A stretch of DNA of 47,941 nt from Acidimicrobiales bacterium (GTDB taxonomy: Bacteria; Actinomycetota; Acidimicrobiia; Acidimicrobiales; RAAP-2). Shown here one piece after another: positions 9,051-17,504 of this stretch (the first letter of the stretch is position 1; the number at the start of each line of letters is the position of its first letter). Under the pieces are notes generated by a model. The model worked only from the letters and a program-made list of their open reading frames with translations, ran no database searches and was not told where the DNA came from. The stretch spans positions 1 through 47,941 of the forward strand of contig JADMIJ010000023.1 of assembly GCA_015478655.1 (NCBI GenBank), written 5' to 3'. Position numbers and translations under genes: made by a program.

Positions 9051-9063
9051 TATCGTCTCGACC
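9051..9063 (+). promoter_or_regulatory. Putative leaderless promoter of mihF
   Basis: TATCGT at 9051-9056 matches the -10 pattern TAnnnT and lies 7 nt before the mihF ATG. No Shine-Dalgarno sequence is present, so transcription may begin at or next to the start codon. No clear -35 is visible. Confidence 0.45.
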
Positions 9064-9381
9064 ATGCCGCAACCGCCCGCACTCACTCCCGAACAGCGCC
9101 AGGCCGCCCTGGCCAAGGCAGCCAAGGTCCGCCGTGAGCGGGCCGAGGTCAAAGAAAAGCTCAAACTGGGGTCGATCACCCTGTCCGAGCTCCTCACCAC
9201 TGCCGACTCCAACGAGACGGTGGGAAAGATGAAGGTGCTCTCCGTCCTCGAGTCGCTCCCGGGCCTCGGCAAGGTCAAGGCACGACGCCTGATGGACACG
9301 GTCGGGATCAGCGAGAGCCGGCGGCTGCAGGGGCTGGGAAGCAATCAGCGCGAGTCCCTGCTGCGCGAGACCGCCCGCTGA
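9064..9381 (+). CDS. mihF: Actinobacterial integration host factor mIHF
   Basis: This 105-residue basic protein matches mycobacterial mIHF. It has a charged N-terminal helix (LTPEQRQAALAKAAKVRRER), then LKLGSITLSELL, a long central helix, and a helix-two-turn-helix DNA-binding region with SLPGLGKVKARRLM and VGISESRRLQGLG. It is an essential nucleoid-associated protein in mycobacteria, unrelated to enteric IHF. Its place directly before gmk and rpoZ is the conserved actinobacterial arrangement. The C-terminal region following GLG is of normal length. Confidence 0.93.
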   Translation: MPQPPALTPEQRQAALAKAAKVRRERAEVKEKLKLGSITLSELLTTADSNETVGKMKVLSVLESLPGLGKVKARRLMDTVGISESRRLQGLGSNQRESLLRETAR

Positions 9382-9431
9382 GCGAAGGGCGTACCGCCCG
9401 GACTGACGTCCGGACCGCACCGCTGATCTTC

Positions 9432-9965
9432 GTGCTCTTCGGCCCGGGCGGCGCCGGCAAGGGGACGATCGCCGACCGGCTGGTGAGTGAGGTTCCTGAC
9501 CTCTGGCTGAGCCGGTCATGGACCACGCGACAGCGTCGACCCGATGAGCCCGAGGATGCCTACGTCTTCGTCGATCGCCAGGAATTCGAGTCGGCCATCG
9601 ACGCGGGCGTGTTCTTCGAATCGGCCGAGTTCCTGGGGAACCTGTACGGGACCCCGGTGACGGTCCCACCGGCCGGGAGCGATGTCCTGCTCGAGATCGA
9701 TCTCCAAGGGGCCCAACAGGTACGGCGCCTGCGACCCGACGCCGTCCTCATCCTGCTCAAACCCCCATCTCCGGCGGTTCAGGAGGAGCGATTACGGGCC
9801 CGTGGGGACGCCGAGTCCCACATCGTGAGGCGCCTCGAGGAGGGGGCGGAGGAGGAGCGAATGGGGATCGAGATCGCCGATGCCGTGGTCGTCAACCACG
9901 ACGTGACGCAAGCCACCGCCCAGGTGGCCGGTATAGTGGAGCGTTATCGGTCTGCCGCCCACTAG
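9432..9965 (+). CDS. gmk: Guanylate kinase (start uncertain)
   Basis: It phosphorylates GMP to GDP. The P-loop GPGGAGKGT is followed by the GMP-binding SRSWTTRQRR and YVFVDRQEFE, then FLGNLYGTPV and VLLEIDLQGAQQVR, all canonical. Coordinates use GTG 9432, the only ATG, GTG or TTG available. That start would remove beta-strand 1 (PLIFV, encoded just before it). The frame stays open back to CTG 9378, which overlaps the mihF stop as CTGA; another CTG lies at 9423. The real start is therefore probably non-ATG/GTG and upstream. Function is certain; only the first residues are in doubt. Confidence 0.92.
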   Translation: MLFGPGGAGKGTIADRLVSEVPDLWLSRSWTTRQRRPDEPEDAYVFVDRQEFESAIDAGVFFESAEFLGNLYGTPVTVPPAGSDVLLEIDLQGAQQVRRLRPDAVLILLKPPSPAVQEERLRARGDAESHIVRRLEEGAEEERMGIEIADAVVVNHDVTQATAQVAGIVERYRSAAH

Positions 9966-10047
9966 GGCGGTGCCCATGTCGCGGGGGACCGGCGTCATTG
10001 CCGACGTAGCCTCTGACCACACCCGACGACCTATCTGAAGGATCGTG

Positions 10048-10392
10048 ATGGCCCAACCTCAGACCACGCTCATGGACCCACCCATCGAGAGCCTCCTCGA
10101 CAAGGTGGATTCGAAGTTCACCCTGGTGGCCTTGGCCTCGCGTCGGGCCCGGCAGGTCAACAGCTACTACAACTCCCTGGGTGAGGGCCTCGGCGTCGTG
10201 GTACCGCCGCAGGTGGCGTCTGCCTCGGGCAAGCCGCTGTCCATTGCCTTCGAGGAAGTGGCCGCGGCCAAGGCGACCTACACCCGGCCCGACCCCGAGG
10301 AAGTGGCGGCGGCCGAGGCCGCCGCACTGGCCCTGCTCGAGAGTGAAGATGCGGGTGCCGAGGCTTCAGAGTCGGACGAGACCACCGACTAG
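10048..10392 (+). CDS. rpoZ: DNA-directed RNA polymerase subunit omega
   Basis: This 114-residue protein contains the omega signature: PPIESLLDKVDSKFTLVALA, then RRARQVNSYYNSLGEG, and KPLSIAFEEVAAAK. Omega promotes assembly and stability of RNA polymerase by latching onto beta-prime. GTG 10045 and ATG 10048 are adjacent. I chose ATG because AAGGA at 10038-10042 is then 5 nt away. The acidic Ala/Glu-rich tail (about the last 30 residues) is typical of actinobacteria. It lies between gmk and coaBC. Confidence 0.93.
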   Translation: MAQPQTTLMDPPIESLLDKVDSKFTLVALASRRARQVNSYYNSLGEGLGVVVPPQVASASGKPLSIAFEEVAAAKATYTRPDPEEVAAAEAAALALLESEDAGAEASESDETTD

Positions 10393-10467
10393 CTGGTCGG
10401 AGAGTGCGGGGTTCGGGGGCGGGTTGATGGCATCGGCAGGTATGGGCACGGGAACAGCGGACAGGCC

Positions 10468-11727
10468 ATGACTCCTCAGGACGGCCGAGCCCAACCGTTC
10501 GTGGTCCTCGGCGTGTCGGCCGGGATTGCCGCCTTCAAGGCCGTCGAGGTGTGCCGCCGGTTGGTCGATGCCGGCATCCATGTGGCCCCGGTCCTCACGG
10601 ACCGGGCCACCCGGTTCGTCGGGAAGGCAACGTTCGACGCGCTGGGCTCGGAGCCGGCGCAGATGAGCCTGTGGGACGAAGCGTCACCCATACCCCACAC
10701 CCGCCTGGGACAGCGAGCGGATCTGATCGTCGTGGTGCCGGCCACGGCTGACCTCCTGGCCCGCTATGCCAACGGTCTCGCCGACGATCTGCTGACGACG
10801 ACGCTGGTGGCCACCGCCGCGCCGGTGGTGGTCTGTCCGGCGATGCACACGGAGATGTGGGAGCACGCCTCGGTCCAGGACAACCTGGCGGTCCTGCGTT
10901 CTCGAGGGGTCACGGTGGTCCCACCCGCCGAGGGGCGCCTGGCCGGGGGGGATGTGGGCACCGGTCGGATGGCCGAGCCGTCGGTGATCGTGGCGACGGT
11001 GCTGGAACTGCTGGGAAGGGCCGGGGCCGAGGGTCACACCGGGGGAGGCGACGGTGGCGACGGCCTCGCCACCGGGGATCTGGTCGGCGTCCGGGTGGTG
11101 GTGTCGGCCGGAGGTACCCGCGAGCCCATCGATCCGGTCCGCTTCATCACCAATCGGTCGTCCGGCAAGCAGGGGCATGCGCTGGCTGAGGCCGCCTTGC
11201 GGCGTGGAGCCGACGTCGTGCTGGTGACCACCACCGACCGGGCGGTGAGCGACGGGGTGACGGTGGACCGGGTGGACTCGGCGGCCGAGATGGAGGCCGC
11301 CATGTTTGCCCGTTCCCAGACCGCCGACGTGGTGATCATGGCCGCGGCGGTGGCCGATTTCCGCCCCAAGGCGGCCTGGGACTCGAAGCTGCACAAGGTG
11401 GACGGCGTCCCTGAACTCCTCCTCGAGGCGACTCCGGACATCCTCTCCGAACTGGGACGCCGACGGCGAAAGGGGCAGGTACTGGCGGGATTCGCGGCGG
11501 AGACCGAACAGGTCTCGGAGCGGGCCGTGGCCAAACTGGCCGCCAAAGGGGTCGACCTGATGGTCGCCAACGACGTCTCGGCGGCCGGGGTCGGATTCGA
11601 CCACGACACCAACGAAGTCACCATTTTCGGTGCGGACGGTTCGGTGAACGGGGTCCCGCTTCGCACCAAGGATGCCGTGGCCGACGCCATATTGGATAGG
11701 GTGTGCGCGCTCTTGTCGGCACCGTGA
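10468..11727 (+). CDS. coaBC: Bifunctional phosphopantothenoylcysteine decarboxylase/synthetase
   Basis: This 419-residue bifunctional enzyme makes 4'-phosphopantetheine for coenzyme A. The N-terminal CoaC flavoprotein domain has [13 protein letters not shown], the active-site region [21 protein letters not shown] and CPAMHTEMW. The CoaB domain begins near residue 205 with [20 protein letters not shown], then [13 protein letters not shown]. Further on are AAAVADFRP and the lysine-containing SKLHK. Length is normal. A Gly-rich insert joins the domains. ATG 10468 follows rpoZ by 75 bp and has a weak GGACAGG upstream. Confidence 0.95.
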   Translation: MTPQDGRAQPFVVLGVSAGIAAFKAVEVCRRLVDAGIHVAPVLTDRATRFVGKATFDALGSEPAQMSLWDEASPIPHTRLGQRADLIVVVPATADLLARYANGLADDLLTTTLVATAAPVVVCPAMHTEMWEHASVQDNLAVLRSRGVTVVPPAEGRLAGGDVGTGRMAEPSVIVATVLELLGRAGAEGHTGGGDGGDGLATGDLVGVRVVVSAGGTREPIDPVRFITNRSSGKQGHALAEAALRRGADVVLVTTTDRAVSDGVTVDRVDSAAEMEAAMFARSQTADVVIMAAAVADFRPKAAWDSKLHKVDGVPELLLEATPDILSELGRRRRKGQVLAGFAAETEQVSERAVAKLAAKGVDLMVANDVSAAGVGFDHDTNEVTIFGADGSVNGVPLRTKDAVADAILDRVCALLSAP

Positions 11728-11830
11728 GCCCGTCGACCCCGTCGGTCGGATCCGGCTGCGCCTACTGTCTTCGTCCACCACGTCGGTCTCCCGCCCTGGG
11801 CCAGCGCCCCCAACCAGAATGGAACCACCT

Positions 11831-13027
11831 GTGAGTACTCGATACACCTTCACCTCGGAATCCGTGACCGAAGGCCATCCGGACAAGATGGCCGACCAGA
11901 TCTCCGACTCCGTCCTCGACGCGCTCCTGGCCGAGGATCCCGAAAGCCGGGTGGCCTGCGAAACCCTGTTGACCACCGGCCTGGTGCTCGTCGCCGGCGA
12001 GATCACCACCACGACGTACGTCGACATCCCCAAGCTGGTCCGCCAGACGGTGCTCGACATCGGGTACGACGACGATGCCTACGGCATCGACGGACGGACC
12101 TGCGGTGTGATCGTGTCCCTCGACGAGCAGTCACCCAACATCGGCCAGGGAGTGGACAACGCCTTCGAGGTCAGGGCCGGAACCGGCGGTGAGGACGTCC
12201 TCAACGCCCAGGGGGCCGGTGACCAGGGGATGATGTTCGGGTACGCCTGCGACGAGACCCCTGACCTGATGCCCCTCCCGATCTGGCTGGCCCACCGTCT
12301 GGCCCAACGTCTGGCCCAGGTGCGTCGGGTGGGCGTGTTGCCCTATCTGCGTCCAGACGGGAAGACCCAGGTCAGTGTGACCTACGAGGACGGCCGACCG
12401 GTCGCCCTCGAGACCGTCCTCATCTCGACACAGCACGACCCGGGCGTCGATCTCGAGACGCTGCTGCTCCCGGACCTCCGCGACAACGTCATCAACCCCC
12501 TGCTGCCCCCCGAGCTGGATGCAAGCCACCTTCGCATCCTGGCCAATCCCACCGGCGTCTTCGAGCTCGGAGGTCCCCACGCCGACACCGGCCTCACCGG
12601 GCGCAAGATCATCGTGGACACCTACGGGGGCATGGCCCGGCACGGCGGAGGGGCCTTCTCCGGCAAGGACCCTTCCAAGGTGGACCGGTCGGCGGCCTAC
12701 GCGGCCCGCTGGGTGGCGAAGAACCTCGTCGCCGCCGGCGCCGCCAGCCGTTGCGAGGTCCAGGTGGCCTACGCCATCGGCGTGGCCAGGCCGGTCTCCG
12801 TGCTGGTGGAGACCTTCGGCACCGAGCGGGTCGATCCCGAGCGCATCGCCCAGGTCGTGGACGATGTGTTCGACCTGCGGCCCGCCGCCATCGTGCGGGA
12901 TCTCGACCTCAAGCGGCCCATCTACCGGAAGACCGCCGCCTACGGCCACTTCGGGCGTTCTGACAAGGAATTCACCTGGGAGGACACCTCCCGGGCCGAC
13001 GACCTGAAGCAGGCGCTCGGACTCTGA
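11831..13027 (+). CDS. metK: S-adenosylmethionine synthase
   Basis: This protein of about 398 residues condenses ATP and methionine to SAM. All family signatures are present: [20 protein letters not shown] at the start, [12 protein letters not shown], the P-loop-like [19 protein letters not shown], and late [21 protein letters not shown] 11831 gives the family-standard N-terminus; ATG 11819 would add four residues, and neither has a strong ribosome site. A TACTGT hexamer about 60 bp upstream could be a -10. The leader is too short for a SAM riboswitch and I see none. Confidence 0.95.
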   Translation: MSTRYTFTSESVTEGHPDKMADQISDSVLDALLAEDPESRVACETLLTTGLVLVAGEITTTTYVDIPKLVRQTVLDIGYDDDAYGIDGRTCGVIVSLDEQSPNIGQGVDNAFEVRAGTGGEDVLNAQGAGDQGMMFGYACDETPDLMPLPIWLAHRLAQRLAQVRRVGVLPYLRPDGKTQVSVTYEDGRPVALETVLISTQHDPGVDLETLLLPDLRDNVINPLLPPELDASHLRILANPTGVFELGGPHADTGLTGRKIIVDTYGGMARHGGGAFSGKDPSKVDRSAAYAARWVAKNLVAAGAASRCEVQVAYAIGVARPVSVLVETFGTERVDPERIAQVVDDVFDLRPAAIVRDLDLKRPIYRKTAAYGHFGRSDKEFTWEDTSRADDLKQALGL

Positions 13028-13140
13028 GCCTCCCTTCCGGAGCAGGGGCGTCGGATCCCGGGCCCAACGACCGCATCTCCGGGCCCGACCACGGGCGCTC
13101 ATCAGCCGGCTCGACCGCCGTTGCCCCCGGTCCCGAACGG

Positions 13141-14970
13141 GTGGTGCGGGTCGTCCCCGACGTGCCGGCCATCCATCGGCGATTCGACTACTCGGTGCCT
13201 GGGGACCTGGAACCCGAGATCCGGATCGGGAGCCGGGTTCGTGTCGAGCTCCACGGTCGACGGGTCGGAGCATGGGTGGTCGAGGACGACGTGCTCCCCA
13301 CCGTCGGCGTGACCCCGAAGCCCCTGTCGGCCTCCAGCGGGCTGGGGCCTCCTCCATCGGTGGTGGCCATGGCCGAGTGGGCGGCGTGGCGCTGGGCCGG
13401 TCCCATGTCGTCGTTTCTCGGGACCGCCTCCCCCACGCGTGTGGTGCGCAACGGGGCCCGGGGTCGGCGGCCGGCCCGGCAGGCGGACATGCCGATCCCA
13501 CCACAGTGGGGATGGGGCCCCAACGGCGTGGGCGAGGGTGATCCTCGGCCGGCAACGCCCTCGCCCGGAGGTGGCTCGGTGTCACTGGTGGACGCCGCCA
13601 TGGCCGAGAGGAGCGCACCGACGGTCATCCGGCTGGCCCCCGCCCTGGACGCGGCCCTGGTGGTGCTCGAGCTCATCCACCGGACCGGGCCTGGCGGGGT
13701 GCTGGTCCTGGTGCCCTCGCACACCCGCGCCGGTCAACTGGCGACCCGCCTGCTGGGCGCCGGCATACCCGTCGCCCTCATGCCCGACATGTGGTCGGAG
13801 GCATCGGCCGGCCGATCGGTGGTCGTCGGGACCCGGGCCGCATCCTGGGCCCCGATCCCACAGCTGCGGGCGGCGGTGGTCCTCGACGCCCACGACGAGG
13901 GCTACCGCGAGGAGCGCTCTCCAACCTGGTCGGCGGTGGATGTCGTTGTCGAGCGGGGCCGGCGCGATGGGGCCCCGGTCCTGTTGGTCTCTCCGTGCCC
14001 GCCTGTGGTGATGACCGAGTCGGGGTCGGTGGTCACCACACCGCGAGCCGTGGAACGCCGGGGTTGGCCGACCGTCGAGATCGTCGACCGCACGGGCGAC
14101 GATCCGCGCACCGGCCTGTTCTCCGAGCGACTGGTCCACCTCCTGCACTCGGTGCTGGACCGACCGGACGGCCGAGTGGTGAGCATCCTGAACCGGACCG
14201 GCCGGACCCGGCTCCTCGCCTGCACCCTGTGCGGGGCGCTGGCCCGTTGCGCACGGTGCGGGGGGGCGGTGGCCCAACTCGAGTCCGGCGGCACGCTGCA
14301 GTGCCGGCGATGTGACGAGATCCGCCCGGCCGTGTGTGCGGCGTGTGACTCGACGCGCCTCAAGTCGCTGCGCATCGGGGTCACCCGGGCCACTGAGGAG
14401 CTCTCGGCGTTGAGCGGGGTCGGCGCGGTAGAGGTGACCGGCTCGTCGGACCCCACCGAAGGCGTCGGGGCCCGCCTGGTGGTGGGGACAGAGGCCGCCC
14501 TCCATCGCGTGCCGCGGGCCGATGCGGTGGTCTTTCTGGATTTCGACCAGCATCTCCTGGCCCCGCGCTTCGCTGCCGGGGAGGAGGCGCTGGCCCTGCT
14601 GGCCAGGGCCGCCCGGTTGGTCGGGACCCGCCAGGGGGGCGGAAGGGTGGTGGTGCAGACCCGGATGCCGGATCACGAGGTGCTTCAAGCGGCTACCCAC
14701 GCCGACCCGACGGTCCTGGCCGGGCCCGAGCGTGCGTTGCGCCAGACGCTCGGCCTGCCGCCCTTCGGGGCGCTGGCGATGCTCAAGGGCCCAGGAGCGG
14801 CCGCCTTCGCCGAGGGGTTGGGTTCCATCCACGGCCTCTCGGTGTCCAGGCTGGAGACGGATCGGTGGTCGGTGCGGGCCCCCGACCACCGGGTCATGTG
14901 CGATGCGTTGGCCGCGGTGCCGCGTCCCGCCGAACGGTTGCGGGTCGAGGTCGACCCGATCGACGCCTGA
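13141..14970 (+). CDS. priA: PriA-like primosomal N' protein lacking ATPase motifs
   Basis: This 609-residue protein starts with the 3'-DNA-end-binding domain of PriA (RVVPDVPAIHRRFDYSVP). It keeps the zinc-binding cysteines in the helicase middle (CTLCGALARCARC, then CRRCDEIRPAVCAAC) and the C-terminal PriA domain (LGLPPFGALAML). The helicase core is degenerate: no GxGKT Walker A follows LAPALDAALVVLE, and the Walker B region reads LDAHDEGY instead of DEEH. Actinobacterial PriA homologues are known for this loss, so it probably acts as a structural restart factor and not as a helicase. The coordinates use GTG 13141, which has no ribosome site. The frame is open back to CTG 13024, which overlaps the metK stop as CTGA. 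Confidence 0.85.
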   Translation: MVRVVPDVPAIHRRFDYSVPGDLEPEIRIGSRVRVELHGRRVGAWVVEDDVLPTVGVTPKPLSASSGLGPPPSVVAMAEWAAWRWAGPMSSFLGTASPTRVVRNGARGRRPARQADMPIPPQWGWGPNGVGEGDPRPATPSPGGGSVSLVDAAMAERSAPTVIRLAPALDAALVVLELIHRTGPGGVLVLVPSHTRAGQLATRLLGAGIPVALMPDMWSEASAGRSVVVGTRAASWAPIPQLRAAVVLDAHDEGYREERSPTWSAVDVVVERGRRDGAPVLLVSPCPPVVMTESGSVVTTPRAVERRGWPTVEIVDRTGDDPRTGLFSERLVHLLHSVLDRPDGRVVSILNRTGRTRLLACTLCGALARCARCGGAVAQLESGGTLQCRRCDEIRPAVCAACDSTRLKSLRIGVTRATEELSALSGVGAVEVTGSSDPTEGVGARLVVGTEAALHRVPRADAVVFLDFDQHLLAPRFAAGEEALALLARAARLVGTRQGGGRVVVQTRMPDHEVLQAATHADPTVLAGPERALRQTLGLPPFGALAMLKGPGAAAFAEGLGSIHGLSVSRLETDRWSVRAPDHRVMCDALAAVPRPAERLRVEVDPIDA

Positions 14971-15046
14971 TGCGAATGGTGCCACGACCTTGCCCGTCCT
15001 GGCCCGGAAGCCACACCCGCGGGCGTGTCCTCGTCGGCACAACCCG

Positions 15047-15058
15047 TACAATGGGGGC
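15047..15058 (+). promoter_or_regulatory. Putative leaderless promoter of def
   Basis: TACAAT at 15047-15052 matches the -10 consensus at five of six positions and lies 6 nt before the def ATG. The intervening GGGGGC could alternatively serve as a Shine-Dalgarno sequence if transcription starts upstream. Confidence 0.45.
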
Positions 15059-15604
15059 ATGTCCTCGTATCCCGTCCGCGTCTATGGCGACCCGGTACTG
15101 AAGCAGGCTGCCCGCGAGGTCGACCAGGTCGACGGCTCGCTGGTGCGCCTGGTCGACAACATGGTCGAGACGATGTACGACTCGGAGGGTGCCGGTCTGG
15201 CTGCCCCGCAGGTCGGTGTGCAGAAGCGGCTCTTCGTCTACGACGTGGGCGAGGGTCCCGAAGTCATGATCAATCCCTCCATCGTCGAGCTGGACGGGGA
15301 GTGGTACTACGACGAGGGTTGTCTCTCCATCCCAGGCCTGCGACTGGGGATCGTGCGACCCAACCGGGTGCACATCCGGGGCTACGACCTCGACGGTGAG
15401 GAGATCTCCATCGAGGCCGACGAGTTTCTGGGCCGGGTGTTCCAACACGAGGTCGACCACCTCGACGGCGTGCTGATGCTCGAGCGGTTGGATGACGACA
15501 TGCGCCGCCAGGCGTTGCGCGTGCTGCGCGACCGGGAGCTCGGGCTCGACACCTCGGCCATGGAGGCCAAACTGGTCTCGGCCGACGCACAGCCCGAAGT
15601 CTGA
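15059..15604 (+). CDS. def: Peptide deformylase
   Basis: This 181-residue metalloenzyme removes the formyl group from nascent proteins. The three deformylase motifs are intact: GAGLAAPQVG (near residue 44), EGCLSIPG (metal-ligand Cys) and HEVDHLDG (two metal-ligand His and the catalytic Glu). The longer open frame begins at 14522, but ATG 15059 gives the family start SSYPVRVYGDPVL. It lies directly before fmt, which adds the formyl group to Met-tRNA, a classic pairing. Confidence 0.96.
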   Translation: MSSYPVRVYGDPVLKQAAREVDQVDGSLVRLVDNMVETMYDSEGAGLAAPQVGVQKRLFVYDVGEGPEVMINPSIVELDGEWYYDEGCLSIPGLRLGIVRPNRVHIRGYDLDGEEISIEADEFLGRVFQHEVDHLDGVLMLERLDDDMRRQALRVLRDRELGLDTSAMEAKLVSADAQPEV

Positions 15605-15652
15605 TCGAAGAAGTCTGATCAGAGAGGTGTGATCGAAGAGGTGTGATCGAAG
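15602..15652 (+). repeat. 14-bp tandem repeat starting at the def stop codon
   Basis: Units begin at 15602, 15616, 15630 and 15644 with TGATCGAAG or TGATCAGAG followed by AGGTG or AAGTC. The first TGA is the def stop codon. Because 14 is not a multiple of three, successive TGA triplets fall in different frames and close all three frames within about 30 bp. It is probably replication slippage; a role in stopping readthrough is speculative. Confidence 0.7.
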
Positions 15653-15702
15653 CGCGGCGGGGCTGGGTCACGGCCTGGTCGCCGGTTGGCCCGGGAGGCC
15701 GA

Positions 15703-15716
15703 TAGCGTCACCCCTC
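15703..15716 (+). promoter_or_regulatory. Putative leaderless promoter of fmt
   Basis: TAGCGT at 15703-15708 fits TAnnnT and ends 8 nt before the fmt ATG, with no Shine-Dalgarno sequence between. The module GCCGATAGnGTCAC is shared with the region before rpe. Confidence 0.4.
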
Positions 15717-16655
15717 ATGGCCCGATTGGTGTATCTGGGGACGCCGGCGACGGCGGTGGCGCCGTTGCACACGCTGGTGGACGCCGGTCACGACGTCGCC
15801 CTCGTGGTCACTCGGGCCGACAAGCGCCGGGGCCGGGGCAACGAAGTGCTTCCCAGCCCGGTGAAGGCGGCTGCCCACCAGCTCGGCCTGCCCGTCACGG
15901 ATCGGCTCGACGACGTGCTGGCGGTCGGCGCGGAGCTCGGCGTGGTGGTGGCGTACGGGCGGATCATTCCGGCGGCGGTGCTGGACCACCTGCCCATGGT
16001 CAATCTGCATTTCTCCCTGCTCCCACGGTGGCGGGGGGCAGCACCCGTCGAGCGGGCCATCCTGGAAGGCGATGCCGAGACAGGCGTCTGCCTCATGGCC
16101 GTGGCTGCCGGACTGGACACCGGCGGTATCTACGCCGAGTGCGACACGTTGATTGATGACGACGAGACCGTCGACGAGTTGCGCTCCCGGCTCGTGGCCA
16201 TGGGGTGCGACCTGTTGGAAGAGCACTTGAAGGGTGGTGTCGCCGGTCTGCCGCTCGCCCGGGACCAGATCGGGGTTCCGTCCTACGCCGAGAAGATCCT
16301 GCCGCACGAGTACGAGATCGTTTGGGATCAGCCCGCGGTGCAGATCCACCGGGTCATCCGGCTCGGCCGGGCCTGGACAACCTTCCGCGGAAGGCGATTG
16401 CGCATCCTGCGGGCTACCGAGGCACCGGGCGGAATGCCGGTGGGGGAGCCCGCCACCACAGGTGGCGCTCCCGGCCCCGGTGCGGCGGTCGGGGCCGGCA
16501 GTGTCCCCGGCGCGCTCGATGGTCCCACCGTGACCACCGGCAGCGAGTCCCGCATCCGTCTGATCACCGTGCAACCGGAAGGGAAGCGACGGTTGGAGGT
16601 GCAGGACTGGCTCCGCGGGGTCCGCCCCGGGCCGCACGAGCGGCTGGGGGTCTGA
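15717..16655 (+). CDS. fmt: Methionyl-tRNA formyltransferase
   Basis: This 312-residue enzyme formylates initiator Met-tRNA. The formyl-THF-binding domain has RLVYLGTPATAVAPLH at the start and VAYGRIIP. Its active-site segment NLHFSLLPRWRGAAPVERAIL keeps the Asn, His and the SLLP loop; AGLDTGGIY follows. The C-terminal OB-like domain spans about residues 205-312 and carries a Gly/Pro/Ala-rich insert near residues 240-270. In Mycobacterium a 16S rRNA methyltransferase gene follows fmt; here rpe follows directly. Confidence 0.95.
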   Translation: MARLVYLGTPATAVAPLHTLVDAGHDVALVVTRADKRRGRGNEVLPSPVKAAAHQLGLPVTDRLDDVLAVGAELGVVVAYGRIIPAAVLDHLPMVNLHFSLLPRWRGAAPVERAILEGDAETGVCLMAVAAGLDTGGIYAECDTLIDDDETVDELRSRLVAMGCDLLEEHLKGGVAGLPLARDQIGVPSYAEKILPHEYEIVWDQPAVQIHRVIRLGRAWTTFRGRRLRILRATEAPGGMPVGEPATTGGAPGPGAAVGAGSVPGALDGPTVTTGSESRIRLITVQPEGKRRLEVQDWLRGVRPGPHERLGV

Positions 16656-16753
16656 GCCGGTCGACGGTCGGGATGGGTCCGCACCGTGGTTCCGCCGGGT
16701 CGTCCAGAGTGGTGGTGTCTGAACCAGGACGCCAGCCGGATGGGCCTCGCCGA

Positions 16754-16767
16754 TAGAGTCACTCGGG
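16754..16767 (+). promoter_or_regulatory. Putative leaderless promoter of rpe
   Basis: TAGAGT at 16754-16759 lies 8 nt before the rpe ATG, in the same GCCGATAGnGTCAC module seen before fmt. No clear -35 is visible. Confidence 0.4.
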
Positions 16768-17463
16768 ATGGAGCCGTCCTTCCCACTGCCGGAGCTGCGC
16801 GTAGCGCCGTCGATCCTCTCCGCCGACTTCGGCAGCCTCTCGGACGCCGTCGCCGGGATCGCCCCCGGCGCGGACTGGCTGCACGTCGACGTCATGGACG
16901 GCCACTTCGTACCCAACCTGACGATCGGCCCGCCGGTGGTTGCCTCGTTGCGAGAGCACTCCGATCTGTTCTTCGACACTCATTTGATGATCACCGATCC
17001 CGCCCGCTACCTCGAGTCGTTCCGGGATGCCGGCTCGGACGGCTGCACGGTCCATGTGGAGGTGGGGCGGACCGCCGAGCTGATCGCCCAGATGCGCGAT
17101 CTGGGCCTTCGGGTCGGCCTGGCGGCCAACCCTGACACCCCGTTCGAGGCCATCGAGCCGTTTCTGGCCTTGGTCGACCTGGTCCTGTGCATGACCGTGT
17201 TCCCCGGGTTCGGCGGCCAGACCTTCATCGCCGAGGTCATGCCCAAGGTGCGTCAGGTCCGTGCCGCCGCCGCCGCCGCCGGCCTCAGTCTCGATGTCGA
17301 GGTGGACGGCGGAGTCGACGAGCACACCGTCGTGGAGGCGGCGCGATCCGGAGCCAACGTGTACGTGTCCGGGTCGGCGGTCTTCGGGCGCCCCCACCCT
17401 TTGGACGCCGTCCGTGACATCCTCCGTGCCGCAGTGGGGGCAGTGGCGGGCGATCCGCCCTGA
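16768..17463 (+). CDS. rpe: Ribulose-phosphate 3-epimerase
   Basis: This 231-residue TIM-barrel enzyme interconverts ribulose-5-phosphate and xylulose-5-phosphate in the pentose phosphate pathway. Signatures are VAPSILSADFGSL (start), LHVDVMDGHFVPNLTIGP (catalytic Asp and metal ligands), DTHLMI, and VFPGFGGQTFI. They are followed by VEVDGGV and GANVYVSGSAVFG (phosphate loop). Length is normal. It leads directly into ribD; ribulose-5-phosphate is also the substrate of the DHBP-synthase half of RibBA nearby. Confidence 0.95.
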   Translation: MEPSFPLPELRVAPSILSADFGSLSDAVAGIAPGADWLHVDVMDGHFVPNLTIGPPVVASLREHSDLFFDTHLMITDPARYLESFRDAGSDGCTVHVEVGRTAELIAQMRDLGLRVGLAANPDTPFEAIEPFLALVDLVLCMTVFPGFGGQTFIAEVMPKVRQVRAAAAAAGLSLDVEVDGGVDEHTVVEAARSGANVYVSGSAVFGRPHPLDAVRDILRAAVGAVAGDPP

Positions 17464-17504
17464 CCGGTACCTCGGACCCCGGTGACCGGCTGGACCACGA
17501 AGGG

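Noticed and set aside
7762..9063. Plus-strand ORF running from 7762 into mihF
   Set aside because: Only the part from ATG 9064 has homology (mIHF); the rest is antisense to pxpA and pxpBC.
11728..11830. SAM riboswitch before metK
   Set aside because: The leader is too short and lacks the paired helices of known SAM riboswitches.
10684..15060. Long minus-strand ORFs opposite coaBC, metK and priA
   Set aside because: Their translations are low-complexity and lack motifs, whereas the plus-strand genes are unmistakable.
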